7,196 bases of DNA from Gemmatimonadota bacterium (GCA_029288095.1 JARFPW010000309.1:1-7196), one strand, 5' to 3'. Numbered from the stretch's first letter, positions 1 to 6,903 are shown. Notes: a model not told the origin generated them from the sequence alone. Numbers and translations: made by a program.

Positions 1-651
1 CCCGGCTTTCTCGTCAATCGGCTGCTCAGCCCCTACCTGAACGAAGCGGGACGGATGTTCTCGGAGGGCGCCAGCGTGGAGCGCGTGGACGGGGTGCTGC
101 GGGCCTTCGGGATGCCCATGGGCCCGCTGCGCCTGCTCGACGAGATCGGGTTCGACGTGGCGAATCACGCCGGCCGCGAGATGGGCTCGGCGTTCGGCGA
201 TCGCCTGGCGCCGGCGCCTTTGTTGGCGCACCTCATGGATGACGGGAGGCTCGGGAAGAAGAACGGTCGTGGCTTCTACCTCTATCGGGACGGCAAGTCG
301 ACCGGCGTGGATCCGAGTATCGGACAGGCTGTCAGTGGGGACACGGCGCCCGGGAAGGCGATGTCGGACGAGGACATCCTGTCTCGCTGCCTGTACCTGA
401 TGGTGAACGAAGCGGCATGGTCGCTGGCCGACGAGGTCATCGAATCGGCCGACATGGTGGATCTCGCCATGATCATGGGCACTGGATTCCCGCCGTTCCG
501 CGGTGGCTTGTTGCGATGGGCGGATAGCGAAGGCGTGGCCCGGATCCGAGACGGCCTCAGAGGGTTTGAGGCTCTCGGCTCGCGTTTCACGCCGGCGCCG
601 CTACTAAACGAGCTCGCGGACCAGAAGCGGACGTTCACGAATTCTCCCTAA
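1..651 (+). CDS. 3-hydroxyacyl-CoA dehydrogenase, C-terminal part (FadB/FadJ-like), truncated by window edge
   Basis: The reading frame is open from base 1 to the TAA at 649-651 (216 residues), so the gene begins outside the window. What remains is two tandem 3-hydroxyacyl-CoA dehydrogenase C-terminal domains. The first (about residues 1-95) opens with PGFLVNRLLSPYLNEA and ends with the glycine-rich GRLGKKNGRGFYLY. The second (about 122-205) has LYLMVNEAAW and the signature GTGFPPFRGG at about 160-169. A doubled domain of this kind is typical of the multifunctional beta-oxidation alpha subunits FadB/FadJ, which hydrate enoyl-CoA and oxidise L-3-hydroxyacyl-CoA with NAD+ in the cytosol. The enoyl-CoA hydratase part, the Rossmann domain and the catalytic residues would lie upstream and cannot be seen, so a dehydrogenase-only protein is not excluded. 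No thiolase partner (fadA/fadI) follows; the next gene on this strand begins 73 bp downstream and is unrelated. Confidence 0.93.
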   Translation, partial: PGFLVNRLLSPYLNEAGRMFSEGASVERVDGVLRAFGMPMGPLRLLDEIGFDVANHAGREMGSAFGDRLAPAPLLAHLMDDGRLGKKNGRGFYLYRDGKSTGVDPSIGQAVSGDTAPGKAMSDEDILSRCLYLMVNEAAWSLADEVIESADMVDLAMIMGTGFPPFRGGLLRWADSEGVARIRDGLRGFEALGSRFTPAPLLNELADQKRTFTNSP

Positions 652-703
652 GCGGCTGGTCAGGCATTCCGGTGCGCGACGCGTTCCAGCCCCCGATCAC
701 CCC

Positions 704-708
704 GGAGG
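704..708 (+). promoter_or_regulatory. GGAGG, possible ribosome binding site with poor spacing
   Basis: A strong anti-16S match GGAGG lies 16 nt before the GTG at 725, which is longer than the usual 5-10 nt. No ATG, GTG or TTG in the same frame sits at a better distance, so either the spacing is tolerated or the true start differs from the one given. Confidence 0.3.
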
Positions 709-724
709 CGCCCGCGTCGAAGTA

Positions 725-1687
725 GTGTACCGCCGGCTCCCGGACGACATACGCCGCTACGACCAGGAACTCCTCCATGACGGTCCGTCGTGCAAGGTCT
801 CCCTGTTTCACGTGACGGACGCACTGCGGATCGGCAACACGGAGGTGTTATCGGGCGGCGCCATTCTCTGGTATCTGTTTCCGGGCCGTCCCTACGAAAT
901 CGCCGCCGTGTACGATGGGGCCGGCAGACGGCTCGGCTACTATACCAACTTCATCCGACTCCCCCTGATCGAGGGGAACCGCTGGGATCTCACCGATCTC
1001 TACCTCGACGTCTGGCAAGCCCCCGGCGAACCGGCGGTTCTGCTGGACGAGCAGGATCTGGCCGAGGCCGTGGAAGCCGGGACCCTGGAACAGGACGAGG
1101 CGCGAGCGGTCGAAGCCGAAGCGGACGCCGTTGTGCGGGCATCACGCGCCGGCCGCTGGCCACCAAGGCTCGTTCGTGAATACCCGCTCGAAGACGTTCC
1201 CGCGCTGAGACTGCGGCGGGACGAACCGGGCACCTACTTCGCGAACCTCATCGTGAGCCGGCTGATCGCATTCGGCATCTATGCACTTGGAGCAGTCTCG
1301 GTTACGTCGCTCGCGTTTGCGTCGCTCACGGACGCCTTCCACGGCGACCGGGCGGGCCTGATATCGTGGGCATCCGTGGTGGCCGTCGAGTTCCTGGTGC
1401 TGTTCGGCCTGTCGCTGGCGGGGCGCTTGCCCGCGACGCGCAGGCCCAAGCGTGAAGAAATTCTGACAGAGAAGATTCTATTCGTCGGCGCCCTGATCGC
1501 CGGACTCGCCGTGTTCCTGTATCCGGACAGTGGCCTCTGGCGTGGTGGGCTGATGGGTATCTACGGGGCATTGGCCGTGTTCCTGGCCGTGTTTGCGGCA
1601 GCGCGGCTGCGCTACGAGAGGAAGTTCCCCACCCTCGCCGTTACCGGCGTCGTCGTCTGTCTGGCCGCGCTGGCCGTTCTCATCTAG
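725..1687 (+). CDS. DUF402-domain protein with C-terminal five-helix membrane region
   Basis: A 320-residue protein with two halves. Residues about 1-150 match the DUF402 fold (the family of nucleoside di/triphosphate phosphatases and of the RNase FAU-1 C-terminus): YRRLPDD at the start, GYYTNF at 71-76, DLTDLYLDVW at 88-97, LLDEQDLAEAVEAGTL at 106-121 and an Ala/Glu-rich helix to about 140. The acidic residues D88, D91, D95 and D109 are candidate metal ligands by analogy with that family. Residues about 177-203, 211-233, 249-267, 273-295 and 302-320 are hydrophobic and look like five membrane helices. Known DUF402 proteins are mostly soluble and shorter, so the membrane half is unusual. The start is GTG with no well-spaced ribosome binding site; the recognisable domain may begin a few residues earlier (VEV precedes in frame), but no good upstream start codon exists apart from a CTG at 656. 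A hydrolase acting on a phosphorylated nucleotide or RNA at the membrane is inference; the substrate is unknown. Confidence 0.82.
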   Translation: MYRRLPDDIRRYDQELLHDGPSCKVSLFHVTDALRIGNTEVLSGGAILWYLFPGRPYEIAAVYDGAGRRLGYYTNFIRLPLIEGNRWDLTDLYLDVWQAPGEPAVLLDEQDLAEAVEAGTLEQDEARAVEAEADAVVRASRAGRWPPRLVREYPLEDVPALRLRRDEPGTYFANLIVSRLIAFGIYALGAVSVTSLAFASLTDAFHGDRAGLISWASVVAVEFLVLFGLSLAGRLPATRRPKREEILTEKILFVGALIAGLAVFLYPDSGLWRGGLMGIYGALAVFLAVFAAARLRYERKFPTLAVTGVVVCLAALAVLI

Positions 1688-1698
1688 GCGCCGACAGG

Positions 1699-2919
1699 CT
1701 AGAGTGGCCGCGTGCGGCCCCGTGGCAGCGCGACCAGGTCTCCCGCGACGTGTGCGTCCTCGCGCGTAGCATCGCCCGCGGAGACCACTTCCCCCTCGTC
1801 CACGTAGTTGTAACGGTCGATGATCCCGCGGTGGATGCGGGCGCCCGCTCCGACGCGACAGTGGTCCATCACGATGGAATCCACGATTTCCGCGCCCGGT
1901 TCGATACGCGTGCTGCGCCCGATCACCGAACGGACGATCCGTGCTCCGTCGATCACCGAGCCGACCCCGATACTGGCGTCCTCGATCGTGCCGCCCAGAA
2001 TTCGCGGGCTGGCCCGATGGTAGGATTGAGAGTGGATCGGCCAGCTCTTGTTGTTGAGGTCGAACCGGGGCTCCGCACCGAGCAGGTCCATGTGCGCCGC
2101 GTGGTAAGCGGACAGCGTCCCGATGTCCCGCCAGTAACCGGCCTCCTCGTAGGGCCTGACGCCGGCCACCCGATTCCGGTGGAAGTCGTATGCATAGACC
2201 TGATGGTCGGGATCTTCGACCATGCGGGGGACGATCGTCTTGCCGAAGTCAGGTTCCAGCCCCTCTTCGGTAACCTCCCGTAACACGTTGACGAGCGCCG
2301 CCGGCTCGAAGATGTAGTTGCCCATCGAGGCATAAGCATAACCGGGGCGTGTCGACATCTCGGGCGGTGCGGAAGGCTTTTCGAGCCACGAGACGATCTC
2401 GTCGTCGGGATCGGCCTCGGCGACCCCGAATCCAGCCGCGCTCTCGACCGGCACAGGAAGCATCGCCACGCTGAGGGATGCACCCTTCTTCCGGTGGAAC
2501 CAGATCATGTGGCCGACATCCATCCGGTAGATGTGGTCGGCGCCGAAAACGGCGATCAGGTCCGGCTTGTAGTCGGCGATCAGATTGAAGTTCTGAAACA
2601 CCGCGTCGGCCGTCCCCTGATACCATGATCTGCCGACGCGCATCTGTGGAGGCACCACGGTGAGGAAGTCATCCGGGTGCGGCGTACTCAGGCGCCAACC
2701 TTCCCGCAGATGATGGATCAACGACTGTGATCGGTATTGGACGAGCACGAACGTCGAGTAGACTCCCGAGTTCAGCAGATTGGACAACACGAAGTCGACG
2801 ATGCGGTAGCTCCCGCCGAATGGCACCGCCGGCTTGCTCCGATCCGCCGTGAGTGGCATCAGCCGGCGGCCCTCACCGCCTGCCATCACGAGTCCGAGTA
2901 TACGAAGGTTCGTGCGCAT
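1699..2919 (-). CDS. glgC: glucose-1-phosphate adenylyltransferase (ADP-glucose pyrophosphorylase)
   Basis: Makes ADP-glucose and pyrophosphate from ATP and glucose-1-phosphate, the first committed step of bacterial glycogen synthesis, in the cytosol. The 406 residues are normal for GlgC. The N-terminal nucleotidyltransferase domain shows GGEGRRLMPLT (14-24), RSKPAVPFGG (27-36), YRIVDFVLSN (38-47), GTADAV (102-107), ADHIYRMD (127-134, with the likely metal-binding Asp128), WLEKP (178-182, Lys181 in the position of the sugar-phosphate-binding lysine) and YWRDIGT (262-268). From about residue 290 to 385 there are hexapeptide-like repeats typical of a left-handed beta-helix (IGVGSVIDGARI and similar). 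At the place of E. coli Lys39, an activator-binding residue, this protein has Asp26, as many non-enterobacterial GlgC proteins do, so allosteric control probably differs from E. coli. It follows glgA by 19 bp and has AAGGA 4 nt before its ATG. Confidence 0.96.
   Translation of the reverse strand: MRTNLRILGLVMAGGEGRRLMPLTADRSKPAVPFGGSYRIVDFVLSNLLNSGVYSTFVLVQYRSQSLIHHLREGWRLSTPHPDDFLTVVPPQMRVGRSWYQGTADAVFQNFNLIADYKPDLIAVFGADHIYRMDVGHMIWFHRKKGASLSVAMLPVPVESAAGFGVAEADPDDEIVSWLEKPSAPPEMSTRPGYAYASMGNYIFEPAALVNVLREVTEEGLEPDFGKTIVPRMVEDPDHQVYAYDFHRNRVAGVRPYEEAGYWRDIGTLSAYHAAHMDLLGAEPRFDLNNKSWPIHSQSYHRASPRILGGTIEDASIGVGSVIDGARIVRSVIGRSTRIEPGAEIVDSIVMDHCRVGAGARIHRGIIDRYNYVDEGEVVSAGDATREDAHVAGDLVALPRGRTRPL
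1706..1719. repeat. Short GC hairpin at the DUF402/glgC convergent junction
   Basis: GGCCGC-GT-GCGGCC is a perfect 6 bp inverted repeat with a 2-nt centre (5 bp with a 4-nt loop in RNA). It lies in the last codons of glgC and about 20 bp after the stop of the converging DUF402 gene. It could help end the DUF402 transcript, but there is no T-tract and such repeats are common by chance in GC-rich DNA. Confidence 0.25.
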
Positions 2920-2923
2920 GGTG

Positions 2924-2928
2924 TCCTT
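2924..2928 (-). promoter_or_regulatory. Ribosome binding site of glgC
   Basis: AAGGA on the minus strand, 4 nt upstream of the glgC ATG and inside the 19 bp glgA-glgC gap. It supports the chosen start and separate initiation of glgC on a shared mRNA. Confidence 0.6.
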
Positions 2929-2938
2929 GGCCGTTCAG

Positions 2939-4381
2939 TCAGGAGGTTGTTTGACGGAGTCGGGTGAACACCCGCTCGTACATCTGCTCGTACTCGCGGC
3001 CGCGCCCGGCCCACGAATGATCGATTCGCATCACGAGTTGCTGGATACGTCGGTATGTCGGGCCGTCTGCGAACAGATCGATCGCTTTTCCGATCGCCCA
3101 TTCCAGGCCCGCGGCGTCAGGGTGCTCGAACACGATGCCGCTGGCCGTGCCGGCATCGATGGCGGCACGGTCGGCGTGCGTGACGCTGTCGGCCAGTCCG
3201 CCGGTTCGATGGACGATCGGCAACGTACCATACCGCTGGCTGATCATCTGATTGAGGCCGCATGGTTCGAATACGGACGGCATTAGAAAGAAGTCCGAGC
3301 CCGCCTCGACCAGGTGGGCCAGACGCTCGGAAAACTCGATGCGCACACCAACGTTGGGCAGCCTTGCAAGGGACTCGAGGTCGGCTTCATGTCGCGGGTC
3401 TCCCGTTCCGAGGAAGACGAACCGGGCATCGGTCCAGGCCGCAATCTGTTGGCGGAGGTCCTCGAACAGGCCGATTCCCTTCTGGTCCACGAGTCGTGAT
3501 ACGAGGCCGAACACGGGGATCCCCGTAGGAGCATCGATGCGGAACGCCTCGGCCAGGTCGGCGCGTGAGTCGGCCTTGCCCTCCAGGTTCTCGGGACCGT
3601 ACGGCGCGGGGAGCCACGGATCCGTCGAAGGATCCCAGACGGTCGTGTCGATCCCGTTGAGGATCCCTTCGACCGGATGCTCCAGTCCTCTCAGGATGGG
3701 ATCCAGGCCGAAGCCCAGCTCCGGAGTCGCGATTTCCGCGGCGTAGCGCTTGCTCACGGTCGTCACCTGGTCGGCAGCCCGGAGGCCGGCGGCGAGGAGG
3801 TTCAGGTCGCCCGTGCCCGGAAACTCGAATCGATTCGGATGCGGCGCTTCGAGCGGCGCCCGCTGCGCGGCCGGGAACCACCCCTGGTAGGCCAGGTTGT
3901 GGATGGTCATCACGGAAGCGGTGCCGGCGGGCAGCCATCCGGGCGCCAGTGCTGCCTGCCAGTCGTGACAGTGCACGATATCGGGCCGGAACTCCAGCCG
4001 ATCCGACGCGAGCAGCGCGGCTCGCACGTAGGCTGCGAACCGCAGCAGGTTGTCGGGATAGTCAGACCCGGGAGGCCCATAGAGCCCATCCCGATCGAAC
4101 AGTTCGGGAACGTCGACGAACCAGACCCGCAGTCCGTCGACCCTCGGGCCCGAAACCAGACGCCCCGCATCCGTCGTACCGAGTTCTGAGGCACCGAACT
4201 CCATCGCGACGTCGGTATCACGGGCTGGCTGCGCGAGCTTTACTTCACGGTAGTACGGAAGCACCAACTCGGCCCGGTGTCCGGCTCCACCGAGGTACGT
4301 GCTCAACGCCCCGACGACGTCGGCAAGACCACCGGTCTTGGCGAAGGGGACGGCCTCGCTGGCGAGTTGCAGGATGCGCAT
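2939..4381 (-). CDS. glgA: glycogen synthase, ADP-glucose type (GT5)
   Basis: Transfers glucose from ADP-glucose to the non-reducing end of an alpha-1,4-glucan. The frame is open further upstream, but the protein is started at the ATG at 4381 because this gives MRILQLASEAVPFAKTGGLA, the conserved GlgA N-terminus, with the ADP-glucose-binding KTGGL at residues 15-19 as in E. coli. That start yields 480 residues, close to the family norm. Other landmarks are HCHDWQ (137-142), HNLAYQG (161-167), NGID (242-245), SRLVDQKG (295-302, with Arg296 and Lys301 matching the phosphate-binding pair), EPCGL (372-376, containing the catalytic-site Glu) and TGGL (393-396). GT5 glycosyltransferases have two Rossmann domains and retain anomeric configuration. 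It is the first gene of a glgA-glgC operon. No Shine-Dalgarno sequence is obvious, and its upstream region is shared with a divergent gene 47 bp away. Confidence 0.96.
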   Translation of the reverse strand: MRILQLASEAVPFAKTGGLADVVGALSTYLGGAGHRAELVLPYYREVKLAQPARDTDVAMEFGASELGTTDAGRLVSGPRVDGLRVWFVDVPELFDRDGLYGPPGSDYPDNLLRFAAYVRAALLASDRLEFRPDIVHCHDWQAALAPGWLPAGTASVMTIHNLAYQGWFPAAQRAPLEAPHPNRFEFPGTGDLNLLAAGLRAADQVTTVSKRYAAEIATPELGFGLDPILRGLEHPVEGILNGIDTTVWDPSTDPWLPAPYGPENLEGKADSRADLAEAFRIDAPTGIPVFGLVSRLVDQKGIGLFEDLRQQIAAWTDARFVFLGTGDPRHEADLESLARLPNVGVRIEFSERLAHLVEAGSDFFLMPSVFEPCGLNQMISQRYGTLPIVHRTGGLADSVTHADRAAIDAGTASGIVFEHPDAAGLEWAIGKAIDLFADGPTYRRIQQLVMRIDHSWAGRGREYEQMYERVFTRLRQTTS

Positions 4382-4428
4382 ACTGGTCCGGGCGGTCGGT
4401 TCACGGCGACGAATGAGAAAGATAAGCA

Positions 4429-5136
4429 ATGGCGAGGAAGAAACCGACCGCACGGAAACGGACCAATCGGAAAGGCGATCGAGCCATATCCGGGGCCTCA
4501 CTTCTCGGAATGCTGGTGTTCTTCGTAGCCCTCTGGCTGCTGTGGGATACGGCGGCTGTGGCGCCGGTCAAGTTGTTTGTCGTGTTTCTCCACGAGATCA
4601 GCCATGGCATCATGGCGGTCGCCACGGGAGGACGCATCGAACGCATCGTGATCGATGCCAACCAGGGGGGTGCATGCTACTGCGGTGGTGGCAGCACGTT
4701 TCTTACCCTATCGGCAGGCTATCTCGGCAGCCTGGCTTGGGGACTGGCCTTCCTGTGGCTGGCCAGGTTTGAGGCGCAGGCCCGGTGGACGATGGCGCTT
4801 GTCGGAGTGGCGACCGGTGCGGTCACGCTGCTCTACATGCGGAATCTGTTCGGCTTCGCGTTTGGCCTGGGATTCGCCGCGGCCCTTGTCCTCGCGGCGC
4901 GTCAGTTGCCGGCGCTCTGGAACGCACGGATTCTCACCGCACTCGGATTGACGAGCGCCCTCTACGCGATCCTGGATATCAAGAGCGACGTACTCGATCG
5001 GCCCGGACTCGAGTCGGACGCGCACATGCTGGCCGATCTGACGGGTGTGCCCACGGTCGTCTGGGGGGTCCTGTGGATCGGTCTGGCCGGCGGAGTCGTG
5101 GCTCTGGTGGCTCGCCGGGCGCTTACCCGAAGCTGA
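4429..5136 (+). CDS. M50B-type membrane zinc metallopeptidase-like protein
   Basis: A 235-residue membrane protein with the zinc-metallopeptidase motif HEISH at 55-59 inside a hydrophobic segment, followed by GRIERI, then GYLGSLAWG (98-106). This is the pattern of the peptidase M50B-like family (distant from site-2 proteases such as RseP/SpoIVFB). A C-terminal segment with D183, D187 and D197 in YAILDIKSDVLDR...SDAHM is also typical of the family and may give the third zinc ligand. Hydrophobic segments lie roughly at 22-40, 44-66, 90-112, 118-137, 139-157, 166-185 and 207-227. The N-terminus is very basic (ARKKPTARKRTNRK), so it is predicted to stay in the cytosol. There is no PDZ domain. An in-frame TAA at 4423-4425 makes the ATG at 4429 the first possible start; the leader is purine-rich but lacks a strong Shine-Dalgarno. 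CYC at 83-85 is a notable extra. Its substrate is unknown, and proteolytic activity is inferred from the motif only. Confidence 0.85.
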   Translation: MARKKPTARKRTNRKGDRAISGASLLGMLVFFVALWLLWDTAAVAPVKLFVVFLHEISHGIMAVATGGRIERIVIDANQGGACYCGGGSTFLTLSAGYLGSLAWGLAFLWLARFEAQARWTMALVGVATGAVTLLYMRNLFGFAFGLGFAAALVLAARQLPALWNARILTALGLTSALYAILDIKSDVLDRPGLESDAHMLADLTGVPTVVWGVLWIGLAGGVVALVARRALTRS

Positions 5137-5168
5137 GCGGTCTCGACTAATACGGTACGGGAGCGCCC
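5117..5168. terminator. Inverted repeat across convergent stop codons, possible bidirectional terminator
   Basis: GGGCGCT (5117-5123), a 2-nt TA bulge and CCCG (5126-5129) pair perfectly with CGGG (5158-5161) and AGCGCCC (5162-5168), giving 11 base pairs. The 28-nt loop contains the stop codons of both convergent genes (TGA at 5134-5136 and, on the minus strand, TAG at 5147-5149). No T-tract follows on either strand, so this is not a classical intrinsic terminator. It could end both transcripts or stabilise their 3' ends. Both arms lie in coding sequence, so a chance match is possible. Confidence 0.4.
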
Positions 5169-6289
5169 AACGGCGTCGTCTGCACAGCCGGTCCGATAAC
5201 CTGGTTCTTACCCGCCAGCTTCGCTTCGTACATCCGGTCGTCGGCACGGTCGAGCAGTCGGCTGATTTCCTCTCCGTGCTCAGGCCAACTCGCCACGCCG
5301 ATGCTCACCGTCACGTTGGCGGCTCCGCGGGCTCCGGCGATCACGAGCGAAGACTCCTCGATTGCCTTGCGGAGGCCTTCCGCGGCAGTCATGGCTGCGG
5401 AAGACCCGGTTTCAGGAAACGCGACCACGAATTCCTCTCCCCCGAGCCTGCCGACGAAGTCGGTTTCGCGGACTCGGCCGCGCAGGGCAGCCGCGACGGC
5501 CACGAGGGCCGCGTCGCCACCGGCATGCCCGTACCGATCGTTGAACTGTTTGAAGTAGTCCACGTCGATCACACTGATCGAGATCGGTCGCCCGTACCTC
5601 CGCGCACGAGCCTGCTCGCTCTCCCAGCGCTCCATGAAGGCGCGCCGGTTCAGGAGGCCCGTCAGCGGGTCGTTGGCGGACAGGACGTGCGGACGCTGCA
5701 TCCGCAGGTTCACCAGTACGCCCAGCCACGACATGCCGATCAACAGGGCGACGCGCACCGCCTGGGCCTCGACCTGGAGGACCGCGGGGTCGAGCGAGTA
5801 GGCGGTGGCCGCCAGGGCCACGACGCCGATGTACTGCACGGACGCGCAGACACCAGCGGTGAGGCATGCCCGGTGGTCGAGTCGGACTGTGGTTACCGAC
5901 AGGGCATAGAAGTACGCGGGGAACAGGATTTCGTTGTGGATGGCCGACTCGGGGGTTCCCAGAATCAGGAACACGGCTAGTGCCACGCTGACCAGCGTCA
6001 CATCCGCGATGCTGGCCACGAATCCAACCCACCACTCGTATGTGACGCGGCGCACCAGCAGGTGGAGAACGAGGCTCACGGCCACGGCCAGGGTCAGCAT
6101 GGCCTGGTAGATCCGCAGGTCCGTGGAGGTCGGATTCCGCAGAGCCGCGGCCAATGCGACGGCGAGGCCGAAGATGGCTAGAATCGAGCGAATCCTCGAG
6201 ATGATCAGCTCGCCTTCTGCCGCCGGCGCCACCAGCGTGGCGTCGGGCGGTCGCCAAAAGCGCTTCGTGGCGGAAATCACGTTCGTCAT
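5147..6289 (-). CDS. membrane-anchored diguanylate cyclase (GGEEF) with inhibitory site
   Basis: Predicted to make cyclic di-GMP from two GTP. Numbering is for the 380-residue product from the ATG at 6289. The N-terminal half (about 31-197) has six hydrophobic segments, roughly 31-51, 60-80, 88-112, 119-135, 142-163 and 177-197, with no HAMP, PAS or GAF domain visible. The GGDEF domain begins at NDPLTGLLNRRAF (206-218), followed by VIDVDYFKQFND (240-251, metal-binding Asp) and YGHAGGD (253-259). The active-site signature GGEEF is at 283-287, then VSIGVAS (328-334) and ADDRMYEAKLAGKN (350-363). RETD at 274-277, five residues before GGEEF, is the RxxD product-inhibition site, so the enzyme should be active and feedback-controlled. 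An alternative TTG start at 6307 would add six residues. The membrane region is the presumed sensor; its ligand is unknown. It converges with the M50B gene and diverges from the GNAT gene. Confidence 0.93.
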   Translation of the reverse strand: MTNVISATKRFWRPPDATLVAPAAEGELIISRIRSILAIFGLAVALAAALRNPTSTDLRIYQAMLTLAVAVSLVLHLLVRRVTYEWWVGFVASIADVTLVSVALAVFLILGTPESAIHNEILFPAYFYALSVTTVRLDHRACLTAGVCASVQYIGVVALAATAYSLDPAVLQVEAQAVRVALLIGMSWLGVLVNLRMQRPHVLSANDPLTGLLNRRAFMERWESEQARARRYGRPISISVIDVDYFKQFNDRYGHAGGDAALVAVAAALRGRVRETDFVGRLGGEEFVVAFPETGSSAAMTAAEGLRKAIEESSLVIAGARGAANVTVSIGVASWPEHGEEISRLLDRADDRMYEAKLAGKNQVIGPAVQTTPLGAPVPY

Positions 6290-6434
6290 GGATAGCGATT
6301 GTGGCAAGGCGTGTGCCTGACCAAACGTGGCGTACTTCAGGGCCTTTCATCGGATGACCCCCCGGCGAGACGCCGCTTCGTGCGGCATCGCGCCATACGG
6401 CGTAGTATCCTCGGCCGGCAGACAACCCAACCGC

Positions 6435-6438
6435 GGAG
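6435..6438 (+). promoter_or_regulatory. Ribosome binding site of the GNAT gene
   Basis: GGAG lies 6 nt upstream of the ATG at 6445. It is one of the two well-placed Shine-Dalgarno sequences in the window and supports this start. Confidence 0.6.
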
Positions 6439-6444
6439 ACGCGA

Positions 6445-6903
6445 ATGAGCGCGACGATTCGCCAGGCCGTATCCGAAGACAGGGACCGCATCGTGCTGTT
6501 CAACCAGGCCCTGGCCCGTGAAACCGAGGGACGAGTGCTCGATCGCTCCCGGCTCACCGATGGCGTGACGCGGATACTCTCCGATTCGTCAATGGGCCGA
6601 TACTTCGTCGCGGAGGAAGATGGCGAGATTGTGGCTCAACTCGCGATCACGGTGGAGTGGAGCGACTGGCGAAACGCGGAAATCTGGTGGATCCAGAGTG
6701 TCTACGTTGCGCGGAGCCACAGGCGTCTGGGCATGTATAGACTCCTGCACGAGCATGTTCGCGAGCTGGCTCGGAAAGCACGGGTCGCCGGCATTCGCCT
6801 GTACGTGGAACGGGACAACGAGGCGGCACAATCAACGTATGAGTCGCTGGGAATGCAGCGATCACCCTATGTGATGTTTGACGAGTACTGGCCGGGAAGC
6901 TGA
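6445..6903 (+). CDS. GNAT-family N-acetyltransferase
   Basis: A 152-residue single-domain protein of normal GNAT length. The family transfers an acetyl group from acetyl-CoA to an amine on a small molecule, peptide or protein. Visible elements are an N-terminal beta strand and helix (TIRQAVSEDRDRIVLFN), the strand GRYFVAEEDGEIVAQLAI (51-68), motif A at VYVARSHRRLGMYRLLHEHV (86-105), where R93/R94-x-G96-x-Y98 forms the pyrophosphate-binding loop, and motif B at LYVERDNEAAQSTYESLGM (119-137), with N125 and Y132 as usual CoA/catalytic-site positions. The loop has Tyr98 where many members have Gly or Ala, a tolerated variant. The start is the ATG preceded by a good GGAG. The substrate cannot be told from sequence, and no neighbour suggests one. 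It diverges from the cyclase gene across 155 bp and is followed by non-coding DNA. Confidence 0.9.
   Translation: MSATIRQAVSEDRDRIVLFNQALARETEGRVLDRSRLTDGVTRILSDSSMGRYFVAEEDGEIVAQLAITVEWSDWRNAEIWWIQSVYVARSHRRLGMYRLLHEHVRELARKARVAGIRLYVERDNEAAQSTYESLGMQRSPYVMFDEYWPGS

Noticed and set aside
1750..2283. Long plus-strand open frame opposite glgC
   Set aside because: It is antisense to a fully recognisable GlgC and reads as a histidine/valine/aspartate-rich mirror of that gene with no domain.
3387..3938. Long open frame within glgA in another frame
   Set aside because: It is arginine/proline-rich low-complexity translation of GC-rich coding DNA; the glgA frame has every conserved motif.
4382..4501. 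Forty extra N-terminal residues for GlgA from an upstream in-frame ATG at 4501
   Set aside because: The extension is arginine/serine-rich with no GlgA similarity and overlaps the divergent peptidase gene. The conserved N-terminus begins exactly at the ATG at 4381, placing KTGGL at residue 15 as expected.
5045..5980. 311-codon plus-strand open frame opposite the cyclase
   Set aside because: It overlaps the real 3' end of the peptidase gene and runs antisense to the intact GGDEF gene; no recognisable domain.
6290..6307. TTG start at 6307 for the cyclase
   Set aside because: It adds only six residues, has no Shine-Dalgarno, and the ATG at 6289 is a more usual start; the choice stays slightly uncertain.
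6377..6408. Possible promoter for the GNAT gene (TTCGTG ... TAGTAT)
   Set aside because: TAGTAT at 6403-6408 is a fair -10 match 36 bp before the ATG, but the spacing to TTCGTG is 20 bp and the -35 match is weak.
5412..6557. 381-codon minus-strand open frame overlapping the cyclase and the GNAT gene
   Set aside because: It is out of frame with the GGDEF protein, crosses the GNAT start and is Arg/Gly/Pro-rich; a shadow of the cyclase.
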